From contig NZ_QAFW01000006.1 of assembly GCF_003057615.1 (NCBI RefSeq), forward strand, positions 23,603-87,602: a stretch of 64,000 nucleotides of DNA. Direction: 5' to 3'. Under the pieces are notes generated by a model. The model was given only the letters and a program-made list of their open reading frames with translations, was not told the DNA's origin and ran no database searches. Position numbers and translations under genes: made by a program. The stretch comes from Metalysinibacillus jejuensis. GTDB lineage: Bacteria; Bacillota; Bacilli; Bacillales_A; Planococcaceae. Numbering within the stretch: the stretch's first letter is position 1; each line of letters starts with the position of its first letter. Of this stretch, positions 27,511-36,856 are shown piece by piece.

Positions 27511-29916
27511 ATGCAAGAAAAATTTCAAGATTTACCATTAGAAGAAGTTATGGGTGACCGCTTCGGTCGCTATAGTAAATATATTATTCAGGACCGTGCA
27601 TTACCCGATGCACGAGATGGCTTAAAGCCCGTACAGCGCCGTATTTTATATGCCATGCATACAGAGGGTAATACGCAAGAGAAACCGTTCCGTAAATCCG
27701 CAAAAACGGTCGGTAACGTCATTGGTAACTATCACCCACATGGTGATACATCCGTTTATGAAGCTATGGTGCGCATGAGTCAAGATTGGAAAGCGCGCCA
27801 TATGTTAATTGAGATGCACGGTAATAACGGTTCCGTAGATGGTGACCCGGCTGCAGCTATGCGTTACACAGAAGCAAGATTATCTGCGATTGCGGGCGAA
27901 TTACTACGCGATATTACAAAAGATACGGTAGATGTCGTACCAAACTTTGACGACCAAGATACAGAGCCTACTGTCTTACCTGCACGCTTTCCTAATTTAC
28001 TCGTTAACGGCTCTACCGGTATATCAGCGGGTTACGCAACCGATATCCCGCCGCATAACTTAGCCGAAGCAATCGATGCCGTATTAATGCGCTTAGATCA
28101 ACCGAATGCGAGCGTAGATGAGTTAATGACGGTCATAAAAGGGCCTGACTTCCCAACAGGAGGCATTATCCAAGGTACCGACGGCATTAAAAAAGCGTAT
28201 GAAACAGGGCGCGGCAAAATTGTCGTACGTGCAAAAACCGCAATTGAAACGCTAAAAGGTGGTAAAGAACAAATTGTCGTTACCGAATTACCTTATGACG
28301 TCAATAAAGCGAATTTAGTAAAAAAAATCGATGAGCAACGCCTTGATAAAAAGTTAGAAGGCATTGCCGAAATACGCGATGAATCTGACCGCACAGGCTT
28401 ACGCGTCGTTATCGAATTAAAGAAAGACATACCGGCACAAGGGATTTTAAACTACCTGCTTAAAATAACCGATTTACAAGTGACTTATCACTTTAATATG
28501 ATTGCCATTCATCACCGCCGCCCAACGATGATGACACTGTCATTACTGCTCGATGCGTATATTGAGCATCAAAAAGAAGTAGTAGCACGCCGCACAACCT
28601 TTGATTTAGCTCGTGCTAAAAAACGCATTCATCTCGTAGAAGGTTTAATTAAAGCGCTCTCTATTTTAGACAAAGTCATCGCAAAAATTCGTAGCTCTAA
28701 GGATAAACGAGATGCTAGAGAGGGCATTATGGCCGCATTCGATTTCTCTGAGGCGCAAGCTGAGGCGATTGTTAACTTACAACTTTATCGATTAACGAAT
28801 ACAGATATTACAGAGTTACGTCAGGAGCATGAGGCACTTCAACAAGAAATCACGACGCTAGAAGGCATTTTACAAAGTCCTGCGAAATTAATTGCGGTCA
28901 TTAAACGCGAACTAAAGGCCACACGTAAGCAATTTGCTGAGCCGCGCCGTTCGGTATTGCAAGCTAAAATTGAAGAGCTAGAAGTAACGCTCGATGTACT
29001 TGTACCGAGTGAAGAAGTCATTGTAAGTGTTACGAAGGACGGTTACGTCAAACGTACATCACCACGTTCCTATAATGCGTCGAACGGTAAAGATCTTGCG
29101 ATGAAAGAATCAGATTATGTGTTATTCGAACAACCAATGAATACGCAACACCATCTGTTACTGTTCACTAATCGCGGGCAATACATTTATCAGCCTGTCC
29201 ACGAGTTACCAGATATCCGCTGGAAAGATTTAGGTCAACATATTTCGAGCATTGTGCCACTCGAAGCGGAAGAAGAAATTATTGCGGTCCATGGCTTTAA
29301 AGACTTCAGCAGTACCGAAACATTTGTGATGACCGTAACAGCGGCTGGTCAAGTAAAGCGTACGGTGCTGAGCGAATATAAAGTTTCACGCTATTCACGC
29401 GCACTAAAAACGATGAATGTCAAAGCAGATGATGCCATGGTAGCTGCCTTTCTTGTCACGGAACAAGATGAAGTTACACTTATTACGACGGAAGGGCAGG
29501 CGCTCCGCTTCCTCGTTAATGAGGTGCCTCCTACAGGGTTACGTACCGGTGGTGTAAAAGGAATGACGCTTAAAGACGAAACGATTGTCTTTGCGGCTCA
29601 AGTAGATGCTAACGAACGTCTCGTTATTGTGACACAACGTGGGGCTGTTAAAAAAATGGGCATTGAAGAAGTGGTGACGAGTAACCGTGCTAAACGCGGC
29701 GTACAAATTTTAAGTTTACTAAAGGCACAGCCGCATAAAATTATTGCTGTAGAAAAAGAACGTCCGCATGCCGTACTCATTATCGAAACGGAAAAACATC
29801 AAGAAGAAATCACAATGCAAGATTTACCGAAAAACGAACGCCTTTCAAACGGTTCATTTAAAGTAGATCCAAAAACAGACGGTGCCATTCGCGCAGTCTA
29901 CTCGATAATTAAATAG
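27511..29916 (+). CDS. parC: DNA topoisomerase IV subunit A
   Basis: DNA-cleaving subunit of topoisomerase IV, 801 residues. The winged-helix active site is at [11 protein letters not shown] with the catalytic Tyr (about residue 119); the N-terminal breakage domain and the C-terminal beta-pinwheel of six blades are both present. The quinolone-contact helix reads [16 protein letters not shown], so position 80 is Thr where Ser is usual in Bacillus and Staphylococcus, while Glu84 is kept. GAGGAGGACTAATT precedes the ATG, two bases after parE. Confidence 0.96.
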   Translation: MQEKFQDLPLEEVMGDRFGRYSKYIIQDRALPDARDGLKPVQRRILYAMHTEGNTQEKPFRKSAKTVGNVIGNYHPHGDTSVYEAMVRMSQDWKARHMLIEMHGNNGSVDGDPAAAMRYTEARLSAIAGELLRDITKDTVDVVPNFDDQDTEPTVLPARFPNLLVNGSTGISAGYATDIPPHNLAEAIDAVLMRLDQPNASVDELMTVIKGPDFPTGGIIQGTDGIKKAYETGRGKIVVRAKTAIETLKGGKEQIVVTELPYDVNKANLVKKIDEQRLDKKLEGIAEIRDESDRTGLRVVIELKKDIPAQGILNYLLKITDLQVTYHFNMIAIHHRRPTMMTLSLLLDAYIEHQKEVVARRTTFDLARAKKRIHLVEGLIKALSILDKVIAKIRSSKDKRDAREGIMAAFDFSEAQAEAIVNLQLYRLTNTDITELRQEHEALQQEITTLEGILQSPAKLIAVIKRELKATRKQFAEPRRSVLQAKIEELEVTLDVLVPSEEVIVSVTKDGYVKRTSPRSYNASNGKDLAMKESDYVLFEQPMNTQHHLLLFTNRGQYIYQPVHELPDIRWKDLGQHISSIVPLEAEEEIIAVHGFKDFSSTETFVMTVTAAGQVKRTVLSEYKVSRYSRALKTMNVKADDAMVAAFLVTEQDEVTLITTEGQALRFLVNEVPPTGLRTGGVKGMTLKDETIVFAAQVDANERLVIVTQRGAVKKMGIEEVVTSNRAKRGVQILSLLKAQPHKIIAVEKERPHAVLIIETEKHQEEITMQDLPKNERLSNGSFKVDPKTDGAIRAVYSIIK

Positions 29917-29956
29917 TATAAATATGCTATAGCTGTTATAATGAACGGTAAATAGT

Positions 29957-30091
29957 AATGTGGGGGAGCTCAAACATGAGCTGAGAGACCGAAATGTAGG
30001 AATACCCTTAGAACCTGATATGGTAAAACCATCGTAGGGAACATGTAGGAAGCCTTAAGCGGGTAGTACATGCCCGCTTAAGGCTTTTTTT
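29957..30091 (+). ncRNA. TPP riboswitch (THI element) with terminator
   Basis: Aptamer about 29957-30048 with GGGGAGCTCAAACATGAGCTGAGAG, then ACCCTTAGAACCTGAT and CGTAGGGAA, the conserved THI-box blocks. The expression platform is a perfect hairpin AAGCCTTAAGCGGG / CCCGCTTAAGGCTT (30050-30085) with seven T. A TATAAT -10 lies at 29937-29942. Thiamine pyrophosphate should terminate transcription of the uptake operon downstream. Confidence 0.95.
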
Positions 30092-30114
30092 AATATGAAG
30101 GAGGCGGAAGACGA

Positions 30115-31119
30115 ATGAAAAAATGGGTTATTACCCTCATGTTAGCAATGGCTGTAGTAGCGCTTGCTGCATGTCAATCGAAAGAGGAGCCGAAAAAAGA
30201 AGAAGCGGCAAAAGACCAACTTGAAAAGGTAACAATGGTGCTTGACTGGACACCTAATACGAACCATACCGGTTTATACGTAGCACAAACACAAGGTTTC
30301 TTTGAAGAACAAGGATTAGATGTTGATATTATTCAACCAGGAGATGCAGGAGCCGATCAGCTCGTAGCCTCTGGTAAAGCGGATTTCGGTATTAGCTATC
30401 AAGAAGGCATTACATTAGCACGTACCCAAGGTGTGCCGATCGTATCAATTGCAGCGATTATCCAACATAACACTTCAGGGTTTGCAGCACCAAAAGAAAA
30501 AGGCATTGCTTCGCCTAAAGATTTTGAAGGCAAAACTTATGGCGGCTGGGGTTCTCCTATTGAAAAAGCTGTTATTGAAACGATTATGAAAGCAGATGGC
30601 GGTGACGTCGAAAGAATTGCTATCATTAATGCGGGTGACGCAGACTTCTTTACAATGACTGAAAAAGATGTCGATTTCGCTTGGATTTACTATGGTTGGA
30701 CAGGGGTAGAGGCAGAGCTACGTGGTAAAGATATCGATATGATTTATTTAACCGATTATAGCGAAAAACTTGACTACTACACGCCTGTGCTTTCAACAAA
30801 TGAAAAAATGATTGACGAAAAATCAGACATCGTTAAAAAAATGGTAGCAGCTGTTGCAAAAGGCTACGAATATGCGATTGAAAACCCTGAAGATGCAGCG
30901 AATATTTTACTCGTAGCAGCACCAGACCTTTCACAAGATCTCGTAATCAACTCTCAAAAATGGTTAGCAGATAAATATCAAGATGATGCTGAGCAATGGG
31001 GCGTACAAAAACTAGACGTATGGAAAAACTATGCCGACTGGATGACAGAAAATGGCGTGCTAGAAGGCGACTTTGACCCAGAGCAAGCATTTACTAACGA
31101 ATTTTTACCAAAAAAATAA
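30115..31119 (+). CDS. thiY: Thiamine-precursor (formylaminopyrimidine/HMP) substrate-binding lipoprotein
   Basis: A 334-residue ABC importer binding protein of the NMT1/THI5-like family. The lipoprotein signal ends at LAAC with Cys20, so it is membrane-anchored outside the cell. The mature domain begins VTMVLDWTPNTNHTGLYVAQ, the typical pyrimidine-binding start, and GGWGSPIEKAVIE lies in the hinge region. The ligand is a thiamine pyrimidine salvage product (N-formyl-aminopyrimidine in Bacillus ThiY); which one exactly is inference. It is the first gene after the TPP riboswitch; GAAGGAGGCGGAAG precedes the ATG. Confidence 0.9.
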   Translation: MKKWVITLMLAMAVVALAACQSKEEPKKEEAAKDQLEKVTMVLDWTPNTNHTGLYVAQTQGFFEEQGLDVDIIQPGDAGADQLVASGKADFGISYQEGITLARTQGVPIVSIAAIIQHNTSGFAAPKEKGIASPKDFEGKTYGGWGSPIEKAVIETIMKADGGDVERIAIINAGDADFFTMTEKDVDFAWIYYGWTGVEAELRGKDIDMIYLTDYSEKLDYYTPVLSTNEKMIDEKSDIVKKMVAAVAKGYEYAIENPEDAANILLVAAPDLSQDLVINSQKWLADKYQDDAEQWGVQKLDVWKNYADWMTENGVLEGDFDPEQAFTNEFLPKK

Positions 31120-31130
31120 GAGGTGACATC

Positions 31131-31421
31131 ATGACAAACTCATTAATTAGTGTACAAATCATTCCTAAAACGGAGAACGTAGCAGATGTAATCCCAGCAG
31201 TAGACGCAGCAATCGCTGTAATTGACGCTTCAGGCGTTAAATACGAAGTACATCCACTCGAAACAACGATGGAAGGCGATTTAACAACATTGCTAGCGAT
31301 CATCGAAAAAATGAATGTAAAAATGGTTGAACTCGGCTGTGTCAACGTCATTACACAAGTGAAAATCTTATACCAACCATCAGGTATTACGATGGACACA
31401 TTAACGGAGAAATACCGCTAA
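31131..31421 (+). CDS. MTH1187/YkoF-like thiamine-binding protein
   Basis: A 96-residue cytoplasmic protein of the MTH1187 (thiamine-binding, former DUF77) family: SVQIIPKTENVADVIPAVDAAI, then VKYEVHPLETTMEGD and a MVELGCVNVITQVKI end. Family members form small ferredoxin-like oligomers that bind thiamine or hydroxymethylpyrimidine. Location between the binding protein and the permease, overlapping the latter by one base, supports a role in handling the imported pyrimidine. Its precise role is unknown. Confidence 0.82.
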   Translation: MTNSLISVQIIPKTENVADVIPAVDAAIAVIDASGVKYEVHPLETTMEGDLTTLLAIIEKMNVKMVELGCVNVITQVKILYQPSGITMDTLTEKYR

Positions 31422-32176
31422 TGCATAATGTGATGAAACGAGGGGGAGCGGTGGTGTTCCTTCTCGTTTTATTTATCATTTGGGAAGCGGTCGTTTGGTG
31501 GCGCGACATCCCGATGTGGCTATTACCCGCTCCGAGTGCGATTATAGCTGAAGGGTATCGTTCATTTGGCGACTTTTCTGTGCATATTTTAGCTACAACT
31601 AAACTTACATTGCTAGGGCTAACGATTGGCGCAAGCATCGGCTTTATCATTGCACTGCTTTTGCACCGTATGCCGCTTATTAACCAAATGGTATACCCGT
31701 TACTCATTTTATCGCAAAACGTACCGACCATTGTGTTAGCACCACTCCTTATTATTTGGTTTGGCTTCGGGCTATTACCTAAGCTTATTATTATTAGCTT
31801 AGTTTGCTTTTTCCCTATTGTCGTAGCGATGATGGATGGCTTAAAAAATACCGACCCTACATTAAAGCACTATATGCAAATGATTGGCGCAAATCGCGGG
31901 CAAACATTTTGGAAGCTAGAGCTACCGTATGCTATGCCATCTTTATTTTCAGGCTTAAAAATTGCGGCTACGTATAGTGTAATGGGTGCTGTCATTTCCG
32001 AATGGCTAGGTGCTAAGCAAGGCATCGGCGTGTATATGACCTATGCGCAGTCATCCTTCCGCATTGACCGTGTTTTCGTTGCAATATTCGCCATTATGTT
32101 ACTTAGCATGGCATTGTTCGCGCTCATTCAGCTAATAGAGCGTATGATTGTAAAAGGGCAAACGAGGGAGGTATAA
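31421..32176 (+). CDS. thiX: Thiamine-precursor ABC transporter permease
   Basis: A 251-residue permease with six predicted helices and the cytoplasmic EAA loop (MIGANRGQTFWKLELPYAMPSLFSGLKIA), which contacts the ATPase. The start ATG overlaps the stop of the preceding gene. With ThiY and ThiZ it makes a type I importer related to nitrate/taurine/aliphatic-sulfonate permeases; the TPP riboswitch and binding protein assign it to thiamine salvage. Confidence 0.88.
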   Translation: MHNVMKRGGAVVFLLVLFIIWEAVVWWRDIPMWLLPAPSAIIAEGYRSFGDFSVHILATTKLTLLGLTIGASIGFIIALLLHRMPLINQMVYPLLILSQNVPTIVLAPLLIIWFGFGLLPKLIIISLVCFFPIVVAMMDGLKNTDPTLKHYMQMIGANRGQTFWKLELPYAMPSLFSGLKIAATYSVMGAVISEWLGAKQGIGVYMTYAQSSFRIDRVFVAIFAIMLLSMALFALIQLIERMIVKGQTREV

Positions 32177-32178
32177 TT

Positions 32179-32922
32179 ATGTTACTAGAGATTACTGATT
32201 TATCTAAAAACTTCGGTGCTACTGAAGTGTTGCAACATGTTAATTTACAAGTAGCTGATGGCGAATTCGTTGCGATTTTAGGGCCTTCTGGCAGTGGTAA
32301 AAGTACGCTCTTTCAATTAATTGGCGGGATTATAACCCCTACAGCTGGCGAAATTTTGCTTAATGGTAAAGCCATTAGTGGTGAAAAAGGGCATATTAGT
32401 TATATGCCACAGCAAGCATCGCTATTTCCGTGGCGTACTGTTTTACAAAACGTCGTGCTCGCACAGGAAATCCAAAGCAAGGCCAATTATACTCAAGCAG
32501 AAGATTGGCTTGAGCGAGTAGGACTAGCTCAGTTTAAAGAAGCATATCCTATCGAGCTATCAGGTGGGATGAAGCAGCGTGTCGCTTTTATTAGGGCACT
32601 TCTAAGTGAGCAAAACTTACTCTGTTTGGACGAGCCTTTCTCTGCTTTAGATGAATTTACGCGTCTCGATATGCAAAACTGGTTGCTGTCTGTTTGGGAA
32701 GCGCATCCCCGCTCCGTACTATTTATTACGCATAGTATAGAAGAAGCCATTTATTTAGCAGATCGTATTATTATTTTATCGAAACGTCCTGCTCATATCA
32801 AAGAGGAGATAAAGGTACCTTTTGCGCGACCACGCCACCCGGCAATGCTTGCTACCGCGGAATTTATCGCATTAAAACAACATATTTTCGCACAAATGGA
32901 AACGAGGAAAACAAATGATTGA
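32179..32922 (+). CDS. thiZ: Thiamine-precursor ABC transporter ATP-binding protein
   Basis: A 247-residue ATPase with Walker A GPSGSGKST (about residues 35-43), Q-loop MPQQASLFPW, signature LSGGMKQR, Walker B LLCLDEPFSALDE and the H-loop FITHSIEEAIYLADR. GAGGGAGGT precedes the ATG, 2 bases after thiX. The next gene starts inside its last codons. Confidence 0.9.
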   Translation: MLLEITDLSKNFGATEVLQHVNLQVADGEFVAILGPSGSGKSTLFQLIGGIITPTAGEILLNGKAISGEKGHISYMPQQASLFPWRTVLQNVVLAQEIQSKANYTQAEDWLERVGLAQFKEAYPIELSGGMKQRVAFIRALLSEQNLLCLDEPFSALDEFTRLDMQNWLLSVWEAHPRSVLFITHSIEEAIYLADRIIILSKRPAHIKEEIKVPFARPRHPAMLATAEFIALKQHIFAQMETRKTND

Positions 32923-33646
32923 TGCCCATATCCATCTTGATCAGTACGCTACCCATGAGCAGGCAACTTTGCTTGCCAGTGGGGCGCCATTTATTACAGT
33001 ATCTACAAATTATTTATCTTGCTTAGCTAATTTACAGTTAGCACAACACCCTAATGTACATAGTGCGCTCGGCTACCATCCAGAGCAGCCTGTCGCGAGC
33101 GCACAAGAGGAAGCGGCAATTTTTGCGTTAATCCGTGCTAATCGAGATAGGATTGTAGCGATTGGCGAAGTAGGCTTGCCCTATTATGAGCAAGTTGACC
33201 GCGATGCGCACATTGCTTTACTTGAGCGCTTTATTGCGTTAGCAAAAGAGCTAGACAAACCAATTGTTTTGCATGCTGTCTATGAAGATGCGCAAGTAGC
33301 TTGTAATTTACTCGAAAAGCATCAGCTAACACGCGCGCACTTCCACTGGTTTAAAGGCGATGCTACAACTATCACACGCATGATTGAAAACGGTTACATG
33401 GTATCGATTACGCCTGATATATGTTATGAGCCTGAAATACGTAGCCTTGTTGCACGTTACCCGCTCTCACAGCTCATGGTCGAAACGGATGGCCCGTGGC
33501 CTTTTGAGCAGGAGTTTTCGGGTCAACTTACAGCACCTACCATGATGGCACGCAGCATTGAAGAAATCGCACGCCTTAAGCAATTGCCAACAGAGCAAGT
33601 CGCAACACAACTTTACAACAACACCACAACATTTTATCGATTATAA
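32915..33646 (+). CDS. TatD-family metal-dependent hydrolase
   Basis: A 243-residue amidohydrolase-fold enzyme: metal ligands in MIDAHIHLDQY, GEVGLPYYEQ, the His of PIVLHAVYEDA, His in ARAHFHWFKGD and Asp in VETDGPWPF. TatD proteins are 3'-5' nucleases or other metal hydrolases. It overlaps thiZ by 8 bases and so lies in the TPP-regulated operon. Whether it acts on a thiamine breakdown product (an amidohydrolase role like YlmB) or is an unrelated passenger is open; the TatD motifs favour a nuclease-like enzyme. Confidence 0.8.
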   Translation: MIDAHIHLDQYATHEQATLLASGAPFITVSTNYLSCLANLQLAQHPNVHSALGYHPEQPVASAQEEAAIFALIRANRDRIVAIGEVGLPYYEQVDRDAHIALLERFIALAKELDKPIVLHAVYEDAQVACNLLEKHQLTRAHFHWFKGDATTITRMIENGYMVSITPDICYEPEIRSLVARYPLSQLMVETDGPWPFEQEFSGQLTAPTMMARSIEEIARLKQLPTEQVATQLYNNTTTFYRL

Positions 33647-33658
33647 GGAGGGTTTAGT

Positions 33659-34459
33659 ATGGCATTTTTATCACTACAACAACTACCGTTACCACAAGTG
33701 ACAAAGCTATGGAACGGAGCCTTTGTTAATTATATGAAGCCAATGAGTATTACAGAGGATGTATTACAAGCGCGTATGCAACAGTACGCTATCTCACCAG
33801 CGTATTCTACTGTTGTTACTGTCGAGGATGAGTATGCAGGCGTTATGCTATTTGGGGTAAAAGATCAATTAGCATGGATTGGAGGTATGGCAACGTTACC
33901 AAACTATAGAGGCTATGGCATTGGTCGTTCACTCGTAGCACACGCGATTTCCTTAGCCCAAACACTACATGTTAAAGAACTTCGCCTTGAAGTGATAGTC
34001 GGCAATGATAAAGCAGAAAATTTATATCGCTCTACTAATTTCACTCTAATTAATACGCTCGCGGTAGCAACAGGTAAGTTAGCGCATTACCGCCAAGCCC
34101 CGTTGCAATTAAAGCTCACACAAGTAAGTGATTGGCACCTCGCTATGCAACCCGCAACAACATCGTGGGAGACGCGCTTAGCTACCACTGATTCGGTGTA
34201 TGATATTTATTTCAAAGAGCAACGTCTTGGTTATATTTGTTGTAGGGAAGAGGGGGATCAGCTGTATGTAAAGCAAATCTTTTTACCAGAGCCTACCCAA
34301 GCGCTTGTTGAAGCTTTACTTACCGCACTTCACACCTTATACGGGGCCGTCACGTGTAAAATTCATCAAATCGATGCAGATAGCGAACAATATGCATTGC
34401 TCCAGACGCTCGGCTTTGAAACGTTGTACCAACAATATCAAATGTCATATACGCTATAA
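33659..34459 (+). CDS. GNAT-family N-acetyltransferase
   Basis: A 266-residue protein. The acetyl-CoA site lies at about residues 75-95 (IGGMATLPNYRGYGIGRSLVAHAI, with the R/QxxGxG/A pattern as RGYGIG), and ENLYRSTNFT is the usual fourth motif. The C-terminal 120 residues resemble a second, degenerate acetyltransferase or sterol-carrier-like lobe. AAGGAGGG precedes the ATG. It is the last gene of the thiamine operon, ending in the terminator below; substrate unknown. Confidence 0.75.
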   Translation: MAFLSLQQLPLPQVTKLWNGAFVNYMKPMSITEDVLQARMQQYAISPAYSTVVTVEDEYAGVMLFGVKDQLAWIGGMATLPNYRGYGIGRSLVAHAISLAQTLHVKELRLEVIVGNDKAENLYRSTNFTLINTLAVATGKLAHYRQAPLQLKLTQVSDWHLAMQPATTSWETRLATTDSVYDIYFKEQRLGYICCREEGDQLYVKQIFLPEPTQALVEALLTALHTLYGAVTCKIHQIDADSEQYALLQTLGFETLYQQYQMSYTL

Positions 34460-34507
34460 ACCTAATAAAAAGCATTCCTTATTCGAGGAATGCTTTTTAT
34501 TAGGTTT
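34458..34507. terminator. Bidirectional terminator with 22-bp perfect stem
   Basis: Arms 34458-34479 and 34486-34507 are perfectly complementary (begins AAACCTAATAAAAAGC), with a 6-base loop, between the converging thiamine operon and the symporter operon. It is unusually long. Confidence 0.85.
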
Positions 34508-34546
34508 ACGAAACGCGCACTTTAGTAAGTACGCGCTCCATTTGTA

Positions 34547-36091
34547 TTAATGTGAAACGTCTTGTACTGAAATACCTGTGTTCGCTTTAACGTTAACTTC
34601 ACGGTATTTCTTTTCATCTGACTCTTTCGATAATAATGTACCTACAATACCTGCAAGGAAACCAAGTGGTACAGAAACAAGTGCTGGATTTGATAACATA
34701 AATAGTGGTTCGCCTACGAAGATTGCTTTACCTTCGATTGGGCTCCAAATGTTAGGTGATACAGCTACTAAGATAAGTGCTGAGATTAAACCTGTTAGCA
34801 TTGCTGAGATAGCGCCTGTTGTGTTGAAACGTTTCCAGTAAATTGTGTAAATAATTACTGGTAAGTTAGCCGATCCTGCAATACAGAAAGCAAGTGATAC
34901 TAAGAAGGCTACGTTAAGTGTTTGTGCACCTAGTGCTAAAACGATAGATAATACTGAAATTGTGATAGAACCGATACGTGCTGCTAGTACTTGCTCACGG
35001 TCTGTCATTTTACCTTTTTTAATAATTTCACCGTAAATGTCATGTGATAGGGCAGATGCGCCTGATAATACAAGCCCTGCTACTACAGCTAAAATTGTCG
35101 CAAACGCTACCGCTGATACGAATGACATTAAGATATCGCCGCCTAAAGCTTCTGCTAATAATGGAGCAGCCATGTTACCTGCAGGGTTTTCTGCAATAAT
35201 AGCTTCTGCACCAACGAAAGCTGCTGCTCCGAAGCCTAAGAAGATAGTAAGTACGTAGAAAATACCTACAATCCATGTTGCCCAAATAACAGACGAACGC
35301 GCTGTTTTCGCATCTTTAACTGTGAAGAAACGCATTAGGATATGTGGTAAACCTGCTGTACCAAATACTAAAGCAATCATCATTGAAATCGTGTCTAAAC
35401 CTTCTGTATAACGAAGACCTGGATTTAAGTAAGCTTGACCGTGTTCTGTTTCTGTCGTCATTTGTGTAAACATTTGAGAAATGCTGAAACCGAATTCTTT
35501 TAATACTAAGAATGAAATAATAACGGTACCTAACATTAATAAACAAGCTTTAACAATTTGTACCCAAGACGTCGCTGTCATACCACCAAACAGTACGTAG
35601 ATTGTCATCATGAAACCTACAAGTAATACAGCGATCCAGTAGTCAATACCTAATAGTAACTTGATTAACGCACCTGCACCTACAAGTTGAGCAATCATAT
35701 AAAATAAAACGATTGTAATAGTGCTTAAAGCTGCTGTGCCACGAACTTTAGATGTATTAAAACGTGCTGTAATCATGTCAGCTAATGTAAACTTACCAAG
35801 GTTACGTAATGGCTCGGCTACGATGTAAAGTACAACTAAGTAAGCAACGAGATAACCGATTGAGAAGAAGAAACCATCAAAACCGAATAAGGCTACGGCA
35901 CCGGCGATACCTAAGAATGAAGCGGCTGATAAGTAGTCACCAGCGATGGCTAAACCATTTTGCCAGCCTGTTAAACCGCCACCTGCTGTATAGAAATCAC
36001 TTGCAGAAGAAGTCTTTTTAGACGCCCACCATGTAATTACTAATGTTAAACCTACAATCCCTACGAAAAACGAAATCGCAACAATACTCAT
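34547..36091 (-). CDS. Sodium:solute symporter, ActP/YwcA type (copy 1)
   Basis: A 514-residue SSS-family symporter with about 13 membrane helices; relatives import acetate or other short monocarboxylates. Characteristic blocks: YTAGGGLTGWQNGLAIAGD (TM1-TM2), YVLFGGMTATSWVQ, and AVAFATILAVVAGLVLSGASALSHDIYGEI. It overlaps the DUF485 gene by 4 bases, the constant ActP arrangement. The C-terminal tail VKANTGISVQDVSH is nearly identical in copy 2 at 38.1 kb. Substrate specificity between the copies may differ in the central helices. Confidence 0.85.
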   Translation of the reverse strand: MSIVAISFFVGIVGLTLVITWWASKKTSSASDFYTAGGGLTGWQNGLAIAGDYLSAASFLGIAGAVALFGFDGFFFSIGYLVAYLVVLYIVAEPLRNLGKFTLADMITARFNTSKVRGTAALSTITIVLFYMIAQLVGAGALIKLLLGIDYWIAVLLVGFMMTIYVLFGGMTATSWVQIVKACLLMLGTVIISFLVLKEFGFSISQMFTQMTTETEHGQAYLNPGLRYTEGLDTISMMIALVFGTAGLPHILMRFFTVKDAKTARSSVIWATWIVGIFYVLTIFLGFGAAAFVGAEAIIAENPAGNMAAPLLAEALGGDILMSFVSAVAFATILAVVAGLVLSGASALSHDIYGEIIKKGKMTDREQVLAARIGSITISVLSIVLALGAQTLNVAFLVSLAFCIAGSANLPVIIYTIYWKRFNTTGAISAMLTGLISALILVAVSPNIWSPIEGKAIFVGEPLFMLSNPALVSVPLGFLAGIVGTLLSKESDEKKYREVNVKANTGISVQDVSH

Positions 36092-36426
36092 ACGCGTCCG
36101 CCTCCTTGTTTATACTCCTCAATAATTGCTTGGGCTGCTTTATCATAGCTGTTTGCTTTCGCTACGTATAAATGACATAACCCCCATGTCATTACGAACA
36201 AGCCTGCTGAGTAAATCCATACACCTGTAATATCACCAATCATCGGCTGGTGCAAAATTTTAGTGTACGACGTTAAAATAGGTAGCGTGATGTAAGCAAT
36301 TAAGAAGATTGCTGTAATCGACCACAAAAATCCATTTTTACGTTTTACTAAAGCTTTGAATGACGGTAATTCGGCAATTGCATCATAGTCAATAATATCT
36401 ACTTTAGCGTTATTATTTGTTGCCAT
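36088..36426 (-). CDS. DUF485 membrane protein (copy 1)
   Basis: A 112-residue protein with two membrane helices and the FKALVKRKNGFLWSITAIFLIAY start of DUF485 (YjcH/YwcB family), always paired with ActP-type symporters and of unknown function. The second ATG (36426) is chosen: the AGAGAGGGG ribosome site is 8 bases upstream of it but only 2 bases before the ATG at 36432. Copy 2 is at 39.7 kb. Confidence 0.82.
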   Translation of the reverse strand: MATNNNAKVDIIDYDAIAELPSFKALVKRKNGFLWSITAIFLIAYITLPILTSYTKILHQPMIGDITGVWIYSAGLFVMTWGLCHLYVAKANSYDKAAQAIIEEYKQGGGRV

Positions 36427-36508
36427 AATCATTACCCCTCTCTGTTTTGAGTTTAGTTTTTCTGTTTAGTGTTACCTAAATGCTCACTCCGTCGCATTTG
36501 GTAATTTC

Positions 36509-36537
36509 ATTCTATGAGAGTGTTCACAAAATTGCAA
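36509..36537 (-). promoter_or_regulatory. Promoter of DUF485-ActP operon 1
   Basis: On the minus strand TTGCAA, 17 bases, TAGAAT, followed by GA; operon 2 has TTGCAT-17-TAGAATGA at the matching place, which supports both. Confidence 0.6.
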
Positions 36538-36624
36538 TAGTTTTTTATAAAATTATTCGAAAAAATTCTCTAAAAAAGTAGTTTGAAGCACAAAATATTA
36601 AACATATTACAGAATTATTCTACT

Positions 36625-36661
36625 ATTATATCTGCCAAAACGTTGATTTAACAACGTTTTG
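36625..36661 (-). promoter_or_regulatory. Palindromic operator over a second promoter upstream of operon 1
   Basis: A perfect 10-bp inverted repeat, CAAAACGTTG-N6-CAACGTTTTG (36636-36661). On the minus strand it contains TTGTTA, which is 18 bases before a TATAAT (36630-36625). No T-run follows, so it is unlikely to be a terminator. Each arm itself contains the palindrome AACGTT. The rest of the 428-base gap 36427-36854 is AT-rich with no ORF I would support. Confidence 0.5.
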
Positions 36662-36820
36662 AGCAAGTAATATAATACATAGGCGACAAGAAAGTGTCAT
36701 GAGTTTTTATTGCTAGAAAATAAAAAAATTTTTTGTACCATAACTAAAAAAACAAAATCTTTATGTTGCGATATGTTTTTTCTATGCAGTTGTCAGATAA
36801 TTGGTGGTGTTTTTGCCATA

Positions 36821-36856
36821 AAAAAAGAAGCTTAACCGGAGTTAAACTTCTTTTTT
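36821..36856 (-). terminator. Terminator of the 36.9-38.0 kb gene pair
   Basis: AAAAAAGAAG-TTAAC arms with one mismatch around CCGG, T-run on the minus strand. Confidence 0.75.
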
